NCBI GenBank assembly: GCA_016291915.1
Contig: JAEEZP010000027.1
Span: 1 to 39,478, forward strand
Direction of reading: 5' to 3'
Origin: Prevotella sp.
GTDB taxonomy: Bacteria > Bacteroidota > Bacteroidia > Bacteroidales > Bacteroidaceae
DNA: 39,478 bases
Shown here: in pieces, positions 15,560-23,738 of the stretch
How the letters are laid out: each line of letters starts with the position of its first letter
Position numbering within the stretch: position 1 is the stretch's first letter
Position numbers and translations under genes: made by a program
Notes under the pieces: generated by a model
Seen by the model: only the letters and a program-made list of their open reading frames with translations
Databases searched by the model: none
Told to the model about the DNA's origin: nothing

Positions 15560-16626
15560 TTAATAATATGAATTGTCTTTAACCAGTTAACAATTGTCTT
15601 TAAGACCTCTTCTGATACAGGATCCTTAATATCCTTATACTCGTCCTGTGTACCCTTCTTGCATGGTAACAGCAAATGATTCACGTTTTTGATAGGAACC
15701 GTAGTAACATCCTTGTTGTGAGCAAGATACTTCTTGACATTCGAGAGATTCTGCTCACAGTTTACCATGATATCCTTTGTTCCATTAATGGCCAATACAG
15801 GTACATTTACATTACATAGATAATCGGCTGGATTGTAGCGTATAAAGAACCGATACCACGGTGTTGTAGCCTGCATGGTATACATATAGATAGGAAAACG
15901 GAAATGGTCAAACTCTATGTTTAAAGTCTTGAAATAGGCATCATCCTTTACTTTCCATTCATTATAAGCATCCCACAGGATTTGTGCCAATGAAGCACTG
16001 TCAGCTTCAGAATGCTCATAAACCTTATGGAACATGATATCATTAATCTCATCATAACGTTTCATATCATGCTCTGGTATCGGGGAGGTATGTACAATAT
16101 CGTAATTCTGTTTTATAAGAGAGGACAGACCGTCTGTCATCAGACCAGCCAATGAAATCAGGTAATGGATATCCTTACACATAGAAGCGGCGATAGAAAT
16201 GACTGCCCCACCCTCGCTGTGTCCAATAGCTCCAATCTTCTTCTTATTGATATCCTTACGCGATTTGAGATAATCCACAGCAGCAAGACAGTCATCAGCA
16301 AAATCTGCTGTAGTAGCCTCTGCATAATTGCCGTTCGTCTCTCCCACCCCACGGTCATCCATGCGCAATACTGCCATACCGTTGGCTGTCAGGTAATCGG
16401 CAATTTCCTTAAACACCTTATGACCCGCCATCGTTCCGTCACGGTCTTGAGGATTAGTACCAGACATGATTACCACTGCCGGAGCTTTCTTAATACCAGC
16501 CGGTAATGTTAGTGTAGCACCGTAATGCAGGGTGTCTGCACCATTGAAGACTACTTTTTCTTCTTTCTGTGAATATACAGCGATAGCCATGATTATGGCT
16601 ACCGCTAAAATAAATGATCGTTTCAT
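15556..16626 (-). CDS. Exported alpha/beta hydrolase
   Basis: A 356-aa protein with a signal peptide (about 1-19, ending Tyr-Ser-Gln) and a complete alpha/beta-hydrolase fold. The nucleophile elbow is Gly-His-Ser-Glu-Gly-Gly with Ser137; the acid is likely Asp285 in Asn-Gly-Thr-Lys-Asp and the base His317 in Asn-Val-Asn-His. Gly-Thr-Asn-Pro-Gln-Asp-Arg-Asp-Gly at about 56-64 forms the oxyanion region, and Met-Asp-Asp-Arg-Gly-Val-Gly at 89-95 is typical of the dienelactone-hydrolase/acyl-esterase-like branch. Substrate cannot be named: an esterase, thioesterase or acylaminoacyl peptidase-like activity are all possible. The start overlaps the preceding TlpA gene stop as TAATG, within the SusCD-TlpA locus. 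Confidence 0.85.
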   Translation of the reverse strand: MKRSFILAVAIIMAIAVYSQKEEKVVFNGADTLHYGATLTLPAGIKKAPAVVIMSGTNPQDRDGTMAGHKVFKEIADYLTANGMAVLRMDDRGVGETNGNYAEATTADFADDCLAAVDYLKSRKDINKKKIGAIGHSEGGAVISIAASMCKDIHYLISLAGLMTDGLSSLIKQNYDIVHTSPIPEHDMKRYDEINDIMFHKVYEHSEADSASLAQILWDAYNEWKVKDDAYFKTLNIEFDHFRFPIYMYTMQATTPWYRFFIRYNPADYLCNVNVPVLAINGTKDIMVNCEQNLSNVKKYLAHNKDVTTVPIKNVNHLLLPCKKGTQDEYKDIKDPVSEEVLKTIVNWLKTIHIIK

Positions 16627-18626
16627 TATTCGTTTTTGAGATAGTCTATGATGAAGCTTAACTCATCCACCAATGCTGTAGGACTACCGAAGTAACCATT
16701 AGAGTACCAGCGGGCATTGCCATTCTTGTCGATAACCATCTTCATAGGAATACCTGATGAGTTAAACATTTTGGCATAGGTATTATAGATTTTCTCTTTT
16801 TTACCCTGTGCACTTGGCTCATCATAGCATACCTGGAAGGTATAACCCTTCTCTTTGATAAAGTTCTGAATCTTCTGTTTGTAATTCTTATCAGTCTCCA
16901 TAGTAGCGATGAATAGGAACTGAACATCTTTATCATTTTTATATTTGTCAACAGTCATCTGCATGCCAGGCATTGCCGCCTTACACGGTCCACACCATGT
17001 CGCCCAGAAGTCGATTACTATGACCTTTCCCTTCAGACTGTTCATGTCGAGACGGCCACCTTGCATCTTTTCCATTGAGAAATATTGTGCAGGCATATTG
17101 ATGAGTTGAGAGAGTACCCTCTTCTTCAGTCTTTCCAATGACTCGCTGGATTTCAAAGAATTATAGTAGTCTGTAAAGGAGGCATACTGTTTCTTCAGTA
17201 TGGCACTGCCATTATATTCTTTTTCCAAATAGGCAAGCATTTCTGGTGAGGCAGCATTCCTGCGCAATCCGTCTTTTACCAAAGGAAGGATCTCATTATT
17301 TCTTCCACATTTATCGAGCATAGCCACATAGAAAGTGCTGAAATCGGTATCACGTGTTCCGTAATAGGTTTCGAGCGTATCAGCAAGCGCCATAGCTTGT
17401 TTGGTATAGCCCATATCATTAAGAATCTGAGCATAAACAAACTGTGCTGCCAGGTTATTACTATACATCATCTCTTTCCACTCAACTGGTGAATATGCTA
17501 ATTGTGCTCCTTGTCTTGGACGTGACATTACCTCATCACGGATTGTCTTGGCACGGTTAAATAGTTGTTGTGCAGTCTCGTCTTTTCTGTCATATGGAAT
17601 TTGAACAAGATGCCAGAAATAAGTCCACAGCATTTCGTTAGGAGATGTCTTGATACATTCAAACAGACGAGAATAGTCCTTATTCATCGCTGCTGTGTAA
17701 ACATAGATTCGAAACAACTCAGAATAGGATTTCGTTGACATATCTTCCGCAGTAAAACAATTGACATATTTCTCTGCAGGATATTGTTTGAGCAACTGAT
17801 GGAATCTTTCGGCGAAATCACCTTTCTGGTAATCTTTGTGTAATGTCTTAATAGCTAATTCACGAGCCAATCCGCCATTGGGGTAACGTTGCAGAAGGAC
17901 ATCTTTGAATTGATTGGTAAGTACAGGGTCCCATAACACTTTGCTCACGTTGTATCCTTTAAGTAACTGATTCTCTGTCAATGGTTTCTTTTTATCCATT
18001 TCGAGAAGATGCTTGACATTATTTTTAAACAGTTCCATATTAGTGGTTGCGGAATCAGTCATAAGCGCCTTGATAGCGAACCATGTAACATCTGGAAACT
18101 GCTCAGGATGATCACGTAACTCATTATTAATCCAATATGCCACCACATCATTACCAAGTTTTCTGAAAGGAGCTTTCTGTACTGTTGGGATACCACCAAG
18201 ATCTTGAGTATTAGCACCACGCAGCAATGCCCAACCGATATTGGCAGATGGCATTCCTTTTCCATCCTTATTCACATAACTGGCATAAGTCCATTCATTA
18301 CCACCTACATCTAAGGTATCACGGTCATAGAATTTCCATACTACCAAGGCTGTGTTATCAGGTAGTTTAAAAGATGTCTTAAAAGTGTTCTGCTCTCTAT
18401 TGAGCACCATGTCGAACGCTTCCCAACGATAGTCGCGCCAACAATAATAAACACCCTTAACCTCTCTAAAGTCTTTAAACAAGTCTTTGGCTGGTTGGTA
18501 CGTAAGAGTAACATTTGTACCGGGAGTAAGCAATTCCGGCATTACCTTACAAGTAGTTTCCTGCTGTGCATCTGCCAATAATACTGACAGTGCAAGCATA
18601 AGTGTTGTAAAATACTTTTTCATCAT
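16626..18626 (-). CDS. Large exported protein with C-terminal TlpA/thioredoxin domain (third of a tandem set)
   Basis: A 666-aa protein with a signal peptide (about 1-20, ending Ala-Asp-Ala-Gln), an N-terminal beta-sandwich-like region (about 25-120, Leu-Thr-Pro-Gly-Thr-Asn-Val), a long helical middle with TPR-like pattern, and a thioredoxin domain from about 515. The active site is Trp-Cys-Gly-Pro-Cys (Cys545, Cys548), and the cis-Pro loop Ser-Ser-Gly-Ile-Pro. It belongs to the same family as its two upstream neighbours (same order of regions and length) but is the most divergent and keeps the canonical CGPC. It likely works in the periplasm or on the surface as a redox partner of the SusCD system. 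It lies 4 nt after the preceding paralogue. Confidence 0.85.
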   Translation of the reverse strand: MMKKYFTTLMLALSVLLADAQQETTCKVMPELLTPGTNVTLTYQPAKDLFKDFREVKGVYYCWRDYRWEAFDMVLNREQNTFKTSFKLPDNTALVVWKFYDRDTLDVGGNEWTYASYVNKDGKGMPSANIGWALLRGANTQDLGGIPTVQKAPFRKLGNDVVAYWINNELRDHPEQFPDVTWFAIKALMTDSATTNMELFKNNVKHLLEMDKKKPLTENQLLKGYNVSKVLWDPVLTNQFKDVLLQRYPNGGLARELAIKTLHKDYQKGDFAERFHQLLKQYPAEKYVNCFTAEDMSTKSYSELFRIYVYTAAMNKDYSRLFECIKTSPNEMLWTYFWHLVQIPYDRKDETAQQLFNRAKTIRDEVMSRPRQGAQLAYSPVEWKEMMYSNNLAAQFVYAQILNDMGYTKQAMALADTLETYYGTRDTDFSTFYVAMLDKCGRNNEILPLVKDGLRRNAASPEMLAYLEKEYNGSAILKKQYASFTDYYNSLKSSESLERLKKRVLSQLINMPAQYFSMEKMQGGRLDMNSLKGKVIVIDFWATWCGPCKAAMPGMQMTVDKYKNDKDVQFLFIATMETDKNYKQKIQNFIKEKGYTFQVCYDEPSAQGKKEKIYNTYAKMFNSSGIPMKMVIDKNGNARWYSNGYFGSPTALVDELSFIIDYLKNE

Positions 18627-18630
18627 TTTG

Positions 18631-20646
18631 TTATTTAGTATCCTTTTTAAGTATTTCTATTACAGTGATCAGCTCGTCCATCAGTCCGCTGGGACTTCCC
18701 TGATAGCCACTTGCCCTATAACGTACCTTCCCATTCTTCAGGATAGCTTTCTGAGGGATTCCAGAAGCATTTGGAAAAATGTTTCTGTACAATTCTGCGC
18801 CATCGTTTGTTCCTGGTGTATTTTTGTCAAAAGCAATAAGCATGTTATGATAGCCTTTTTCATTCCAATAATCATTCAGTTGTTCTTTTGTTGCTCTGTC
18901 TTGGGTATCTACAAAGTAGAATTTCACCTGCGGATCATCAAGATAGTGATCCACAGCCATCTGCATTCCGACAAGGGCAGCACAACAAGGTGCACACCAG
19001 GTAGCCCAAAAATCGAGCACCACTATATCATCAGTAGCAAAATCTTCTGAGCGCACCCTACCTCCGTTTATATCTTCAATGTCAAAAGGAGTGAAGCTAT
19101 CCGACACCAATCCCTGTGCAGCATGTTTCAATAATTCCTCTTTTGCCTCTGGGGTCTTAAGAGAATAAAGATATTCATCAAATCCGGATACTTGTTTAAC
19201 AGCAAGGTTCTCATAATGTTTTTTCAGCTGTTCCATGAGGTATGGCGTTAGTTTATTTTGAGAGGCAGAGGCTTCTAATGCTTGAATGATCTCCTCTTTT
19301 CTACCTATTTGCTCCAGACAGCGTACATATGCCTCATTGCCAGTAGGATCATAATTGAATCGTTCTTCCTCCGGTATCTCATTCATCAACTCAATCCCCT
19401 GCTGATAGTGTCCTGTTCGACGAGCCAACTCAGTCATAACCGTCAGGTAATAATTCAAGGTCTGCTGATGCTGGTATCTGGCTTGTAGCGGTGAGACTAA
19501 AGAACCGGTCGTATTTCCAGCAAAAGTCAGTTTATTACGCAGTTCCGCTATATAACTTACGGCGATATCATAGTAATCATTAGGATTCCGATCCGGAAAT
19601 TTCATCGATTGTTTGGGCTGATGTAGGAAAGCATCCTCTATCATACTTGAGTTCATCTCCTTGAGTAACTTCTCCAACTGATCGTATTTCTTTGCGTCGA
19701 AGAGCTCTTGTGATAACCTTCTGTAGAAATTGGAATAGAGATAACTCTGATAATCTGGTTTCCGATAGAAATCCATGACAGGGAAATCCTGCCTAACCTG
19801 CTTTGCACGATCGAAATAATCGTCACCCTTAACTGAATAAGGAATCTCCATTGCTTTACGTCGGGCTAACCTACCTTGAGGATAACGTTCTGTCATCATC
19901 TGATCGATCTCCTGCGACTTCTCTTTGTCGTTTAGTAGGAAAAGATAAGCAAGACTGAGATTGTACAAGGCATCCTCATCGAGTCTTTTTATCCGTGAGA
20001 TATCATCAACTGTCTTCTGTATCGGTTGAACAGCATTTTCCCCAAAGAGATGTTTATAGAGATTCACCTCCTCATAAAAATAATACTGATGCTTCTTTGG
20101 AGCAATCTTCTTCTCTATTTCTATAAGTGATTTCAATAAGTCTCTATCAACTATCTCTTGTTTATCTTCAAAATAACTGGTTACACCCATATATCCAGGT
20201 GCTGACATAACAGAAGGGGTGAGAAAGGCAGCCTTGCCAATAGCTGCTCCAGGCATCAATTTATGTTTTTTGTTATACACCTGAAATAGGTACCCTTTGT
20301 TATTGTTATTGTCTGTAACTGCCGAATGAGTACTGAATGAATCCTGAAATATGAAGGCAACAAACCCGGCATTTTTTGGAACAACAAAGCTACCTTCCCA
20401 AAGATCTTTCCCACTTGTGGTTAATTCCACATCATATACTTTCCAATGATAATCTTCATAGACATAAGCTATTCCGACGACCTGTTTCTTATTTTCAAGT
20501 GGGGTACCCTGACAATGATATATAACAAGTACTTTAGAACCTGCTGTTAATTCAGCAGGATCTAAAGTCATACCCCTTTGCTGGGCAGAGCCAAGCAAAG
20601 CAAAGGTGAAGACGAATAATGTCAGATAATACCTTATCACATTCAT
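18631..20646 (-). CDS. Large exported protein with C-terminal TlpA/thioredoxin domain (second of a tandem set)
   Basis: A 671-aa paralogue with a signal peptide (about 1-21, ending Gly-Ser-Ala-Gln), an N-terminal beta domain (Glu-Leu-Thr-Ala-Gly-Ser-Lys-Val), an Asn-rich turn Asp-Asn-Asn-Asn-Asn-Lys-Gly-Tyr at about 115-122, a helical/TPR-like middle, and a thioredoxin domain whose active site is Trp-Cys-Ala-Pro-Cys-Cys (Cys551, Cys554 and an extra Cys555). The third vicinal cysteine is unusual and could alter redox potential or permit metal or mixed-disulfide chemistry. The cis-Pro loop Ala-Ser-Gly-Ile-Pro is intact. It is most similar to the next gene upstream, including near-identical DNA around the active site. 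It lies 4 nt from both neighbours. Confidence 0.86.
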   Translation of the reverse strand: MNVIRYYLTLFVFTFALLGSAQQRGMTLDPAELTAGSKVLVIYHCQGTPLENKKQVVGIAYVYEDYHWKVYDVELTTSGKDLWEGSFVVPKNAGFVAFIFQDSFSTHSAVTDNNNNKGYLFQVYNKKHKLMPGAAIGKAAFLTPSVMSAPGYMGVTSYFEDKQEIVDRDLLKSLIEIEKKIAPKKHQYYFYEEVNLYKHLFGENAVQPIQKTVDDISRIKRLDEDALYNLSLAYLFLLNDKEKSQEIDQMMTERYPQGRLARRKAMEIPYSVKGDDYFDRAKQVRQDFPVMDFYRKPDYQSYLYSNFYRRLSQELFDAKKYDQLEKLLKEMNSSMIEDAFLHQPKQSMKFPDRNPNDYYDIAVSYIAELRNKLTFAGNTTGSLVSPLQARYQHQQTLNYYLTVMTELARRTGHYQQGIELMNEIPEEERFNYDPTGNEAYVRCLEQIGRKEEIIQALEASASQNKLTPYLMEQLKKHYENLAVKQVSGFDEYLYSLKTPEAKEELLKHAAQGLVSDSFTPFDIEDINGGRVRSEDFATDDIVVLDFWATWCAPCCAALVGMQMAVDHYLDDPQVKFYFVDTQDRATKEQLNDYWNEKGYHNMLIAFDKNTPGTNDGAELYRNIFPNASGIPQKAILKNGKVRYRASGYQGSPSGLMDELITVIEILKKDTK

Positions 20647-20650
20647 TATC

Positions 20651-22654
20651 CTACTTCTCTTTTTTCAGAATCTCAATAACTGCTGTTATCTCATCCATCA
20701 GTCCACTGGGACTACCACCATAACCTTCTGCACGGTATCTAATACGTCCATTCTTGAGGATAGCTTTCTGAGGAATGCCGGATGTACCTTTGAACATATC
20801 ACTATACACCTTGTTGTATCCTTTGCTCTCTGAAGATTTATTCTGGTCGTATATCACCTGCATATTGTGGTATTTCCCACGTGCCCATACACGGTCGACA
20901 GCACCACCCGGGGTATCTTGTGTCTGTACAAAATAGAATTTCACATGTGGATCATCGGCATATTTATCTACAGCCAGTTGCATACCGGCCAATGCTGCAA
21001 TACAAGGAGCACACCAAGTAGCCCAAAAATCGAGCACCACTATATCATCCTTACCGAATGAAGCAGAATTGACAGAACCCTTGGCATTATGCATCTGAAG
21101 ATTGAACGGAGTAAACGGTTCGTTAACTAATCCTTCACGAACATGTTTCATCATCATCTCCTTAGCCTCAGCTGATTTTAATGAAGAGAGATATTCATTA
21201 AAAGACTTAGCTGGCTTTTCTCTCAGAGAATCATAATAGGCATGTAGTTTGTCAACAAGAGCTGGTGTCAACTGTGCAGCGGCCGCAGAACTCTTCAAGG
21301 CTTGAATAGTTTCATCATGACGTCCTAGTTTTTCCAAGCTGAGAATATATGCCTGATTGCCGGCAGGATAGAGTTTGAAACGTTCACTACCATCAATCTT
21401 ATTCATATAATCAATAGCATCCTGATAACGTTCACTGCGCTGGAATATCTCCGATTGCACACATAGATAATAGTTCAATGTCTTCTGCTGTGTTTCTTTC
21501 ATCTGTAAGTCAGTCTGTGAACGACCGTAATAATCGATATTCTCGCCCACCTTAGCCTCCATACAATCTATGATCCGCTTACTGATCTCAACATACTCTT
21601 TGGGATCTGTCGGGGCTTTCTGTATCAGCCACATAGGTCCATGCATATAAACATCAGCTGCAGTATTGAAGGATCCCTCTTCCATCACTTCCATCATCTT
21701 GTCGTACTTCTTGTCTTTATATAGGCTACGCTCAAGAGCTGAGTAGAAATTGGCATAGGGGAATCCTTGTGGGTCAGGATTCTTTAACCACTCCCTGAAA
21801 GGATAATTTTTGCGGAACTCATCAGCAGCCTTATAGAAGTCTTCACCCTGTAATTGAGAGAGCTTAGTGGCTGCCTCACGACGATTTAACATGCTGTATG
21901 GCTTCATAGCATTAAATGCATTCAACACGCTGTCTGCTTTCACCTTATCTTTTAAGTCAAACATGTATGTTGACCAGATATTGTACACATCCTCATCGGT
22001 CTTATTGGGTTCTGCCTCCAGCACACTAAGAAGATATCGGATACCTCCTTCAGCCTTGTCACCATATTGATGACGGAAGACTGCCTTCATGACATTGAAG
22101 AACTTATGTCCTTCTTGGGGAAACATTTTCGTCTCTTTATCCAACCACATCATAATGGCTTCATCGGATATCTCCTGATAGGCCTGACTAAAATAGCCTT
22201 GTACGCCCATATTGAGTGATGGTTTACGTAGTAGTCCCCATGCCAGTTGAGCACCTGGTATCGGTTTTTTCTCAGCATCACCTACCATGTAGATATACCC
22301 CTGATTATCATTATTATCTATCGTATCAGGAAACTGTGACAGACTGGCTTGAAACTTAAAAGCAACAAGACCACAGTCGGAGGGGATGTCGAATGTTCCT
22401 TTCCAAATATTATCCCCACTATTGTTAAGCAGCACATCACAAAGATGCCACTTATAATTGTTATAGGTATAGGCAAATCCGTAGATATGAGCCTCACCTC
22501 CTAAAGGACCACCTTTAGCGTCATATGATACGGTTATTGTTCGTCCGGCAACTAACGGTTCTTCTGACAACGTCAGTCTGTTTGTCTGTTGTGCAAAAAC
22601 AGTTGCTGGCATTATGAACATCAATGCCGACAACATAAAATATAAACGTTTCAT
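20651..22654 (-). CDS. Large exported protein with C-terminal TlpA/thioredoxin domain (first of a tandem set)
   Basis: I place the start at ATG 22654 (667 aa), because it gives a proper signal peptide (Met-Lys-Arg-Leu-Tyr-Phe ... Val-Phe-Ala-Gln). A longer frame back to 22696 would start at TTG inside an inverted repeat. Regions: N-terminal beta domain with Pro-Leu-Val-Ala-Gly-Arg-Thr-Ile, Asp-Asn-Asn-Asp-Asn-Gln-Gly-Tyr, helical middle, and a thioredoxin domain with Trp-Cys-Ala-Pro-Cys-Ile (Cys548, Cys551) and cis-Pro loop Thr-Ser-Gly-Ile-Pro. The C-terminal ~45 residues are nearly identical to the next paralogue (Gln-Lys-Ala-Ile-Leu-Lys-Asn-Gly, then Gly-Ser-Pro-Ser-Gly-Leu-Met-Asp-Glu). 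Role inferred: periplasmic redox handling of the imported substrate. Confidence 0.86.
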   Translation of the reverse strand: MKRLYFMLSALMFIMPATVFAQQTNRLTLSEEPLVAGRTITVSYDAKGGPLGGEAHIYGFAYTYNNYKWHLCDVLLNNSGDNIWKGTFDIPSDCGLVAFKFQASLSQFPDTIDNNDNQGYIYMVGDAEKKPIPGAQLAWGLLRKPSLNMGVQGYFSQAYQEISDEAIMMWLDKETKMFPQEGHKFFNVMKAVFRHQYGDKAEGGIRYLLSVLEAEPNKTDEDVYNIWSTYMFDLKDKVKADSVLNAFNAMKPYSMLNRREAATKLSQLQGEDFYKAADEFRKNYPFREWLKNPDPQGFPYANFYSALERSLYKDKKYDKMMEVMEEGSFNTAADVYMHGPMWLIQKAPTDPKEYVEISKRIIDCMEAKVGENIDYYGRSQTDLQMKETQQKTLNYYLCVQSEIFQRSERYQDAIDYMNKIDGSERFKLYPAGNQAYILSLEKLGRHDETIQALKSSAAAAQLTPALVDKLHAYYDSLREKPAKSFNEYLSSLKSAEAKEMMMKHVREGLVNEPFTPFNLQMHNAKGSVNSASFGKDDIVVLDFWATWCAPCIAALAGMQLAVDKYADDPHVKFYFVQTQDTPGGAVDRVWARGKYHNMQVIYDQNKSSESKGYNKVYSDMFKGTSGIPQKAILKNGRIRYRAEGYGGSPSGLMDEITAVIEILKKEK

Positions 22655-22681
22655 AAAAAGCATATCTTTTTTATTATAACG

Positions 22682-22744
22682 AAGAGACTGTGTCAATATG
22701 ATAGATAATAATCAATAAAAATCGTTCATTTGACACAGTCTCTT
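22682..22744. repeat. Perfect 15-bp inverted repeat inside the SusCD-TlpA locus
   Basis: Arms at 22682-22696 (AAGAGACTGTGTCAA) and 22730-22744 are exact reverse complements with a 33-nt A/T-rich loop. It sits in the 99-nt gap between the metallopeptidase-like gene and the first tlpA paralogue. No T tract directly follows on the transcribed strand, so it is more likely an mRNA-stability or processing stem, or a short mobile palindrome, than a classic terminator. Confidence 0.75.
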
Positions 22745-22753
22745 GAATATAGT

Positions 22754-23725
22754 TTAATTGGCAATAGCCCTCAGATCAAGACCGTAATTATTCTTGAAAT
22801 GATTGATGATGATATTCCACTTGGTATTGATAAGCGGATACTTCAGGTAGGTTGCCATGAAATCATCTGTGCAGTTCAAGATCATCGTCATATAATACGT
22901 ACGGTCGTTATTCATGATGGTCTCTTTTGTGGAATTACCCCACGTACTGTACCCTGATGTATATTTATACAACCAGAAGTTTACACCCGATCCCCATGAG
23001 TTGGAATAATATTGTGGTAAGAATCCCCTATTAAAGAAATCTTCCTGATCTAACGTATAGGAATAAGCATTAGGAGTTGCCAAATAGAAACGTGGTTCAT
23101 TGACATAATCTGTAACATCGAAAAATTCTTGCGGGAATGTCATGATACCCTTAGCGATATAGTAATTGATCAAATCAGAGATCAATGCCACTTTCTCTGT
23201 CTTTTTCTCAGTTTCCGTCATCTCATCCAGACGGTTCATACCAGCAATAATAATACTATTTCCATCAGTCATCAGACGATGATTATAGTTTGTCTTCATA
23301 CTGGATGTGGGATCATAGACAATCAAATTGTAGCAAGAGTCTGCCAAGAATACGCGATAAGGTATTCCACCATTTTTAAGAACATCGTCAGAAAGATATT
23401 TCAACCAAATATCATTCACATAGTCCAGCATCTTACCTACATTGGCAGGATTTCCAGGAATAACATAGTCGGTACCTCTTGAAGAAGCTTTTCCAGTGTA
23501 TTTAATCCAGTTAGCATCCTGCTGTGTGAATGAATAGACGAAATAGGAACCGTATTTCTCATACAGTTGTTTGATACGTGCATTATCTGCTGCAGAGGCA
23601 GCACCCTGATCTAATTGGTAATCCTCGATAATAGTTATCGGGTCCTCTAAATCTTTATCACTAGTACATGCGATAAAGAAGAAGGAAAACACCAAAGCAG
23701 TTATCGTTATATAATAATTCTTCAT
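22754..23725 (-). CDS. SusCD-associated lipoprotein resembling zinc metallopeptidase Mx1 family, lacking HExxH
   Basis: A 323-aa lipoprotein: type II signal with Phe-Ile-Ala-Cys at 17-20 followed by Thr-Ser-Asp-Lys-Asp, an acidic run often seen on surface-exposed Bacteroidetes lipoproteins. The fold order (Leu-Tyr-Glu-Lys-Tyr-Gly-Ser-Tyr-Phe-Val-Tyr near 55, Phe-Leu ... Trp-Leu-Lys-Tyr near 108, a beta-strand Ile-Ile-Ile-Ala-Gly-Met, then a helix near 185-200) resembles the putative zinc-binding metallopeptidases encoded next to many SusCD pairs. In those proteins the helix carries His-His-Glu-Phe-x-His; here it reads Ile-Ser-Asp-Leu-Ile-Asn-Tyr-Tyr-Ile-Ala-Lys-Gly, with no HExxH anywhere in the protein. 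It is probably a binding rather than catalytic lipoprotein. It lies 13 nt after susD. Confidence 0.6.
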   Translation of the reverse strand: MKNYYITITALVFSFFFIACTSDKDLEDPITIIEDYQLDQGAASAADNARIKQLYEKYGSYFVYSFTQQDANWIKYTGKASSRGTDYVIPGNPANVGKMLDYVNDIWLKYLSDDVLKNGGIPYRVFLADSCYNLIVYDPTSSMKTNYNHRLMTDGNSIIIAGMNRLDEMTETEKKTEKVALISDLINYYIAKGIMTFPQEFFDVTDYVNEPRFYLATPNAYSYTLDQEDFFNRGFLPQYYSNSWGSGVNFWLYKYTSGYSTWGNSTKETIMNNDRTYYMTMILNCTDDFMATYLKYPLINTKWNIIINHFKNNYGLDLRAIAN

Positions 23726-23738
23726 AACTATATTATTC

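Noticed and set aside
14429..22654. A cytochrome c maturation or DsbD-type redox module
   Set aside because: No membrane electron carrier (DsbD/CcdA) or haem lyase is encoded nearby; the thioredoxin-fold proteins are tied to SusCD by position only.
22655..22696. N-terminal extension of the first tlpA paralogue
   Set aside because: It would start with TTG inside the inverted repeat and put 14 polar residues ahead of the signal peptide.
22682..22744. Insertion sequence or composite element defined by the 15-bp inverted repeats
   Set aside because: Only 33 nt lie between the arms; no transposase and no target-site duplication can be recognised.
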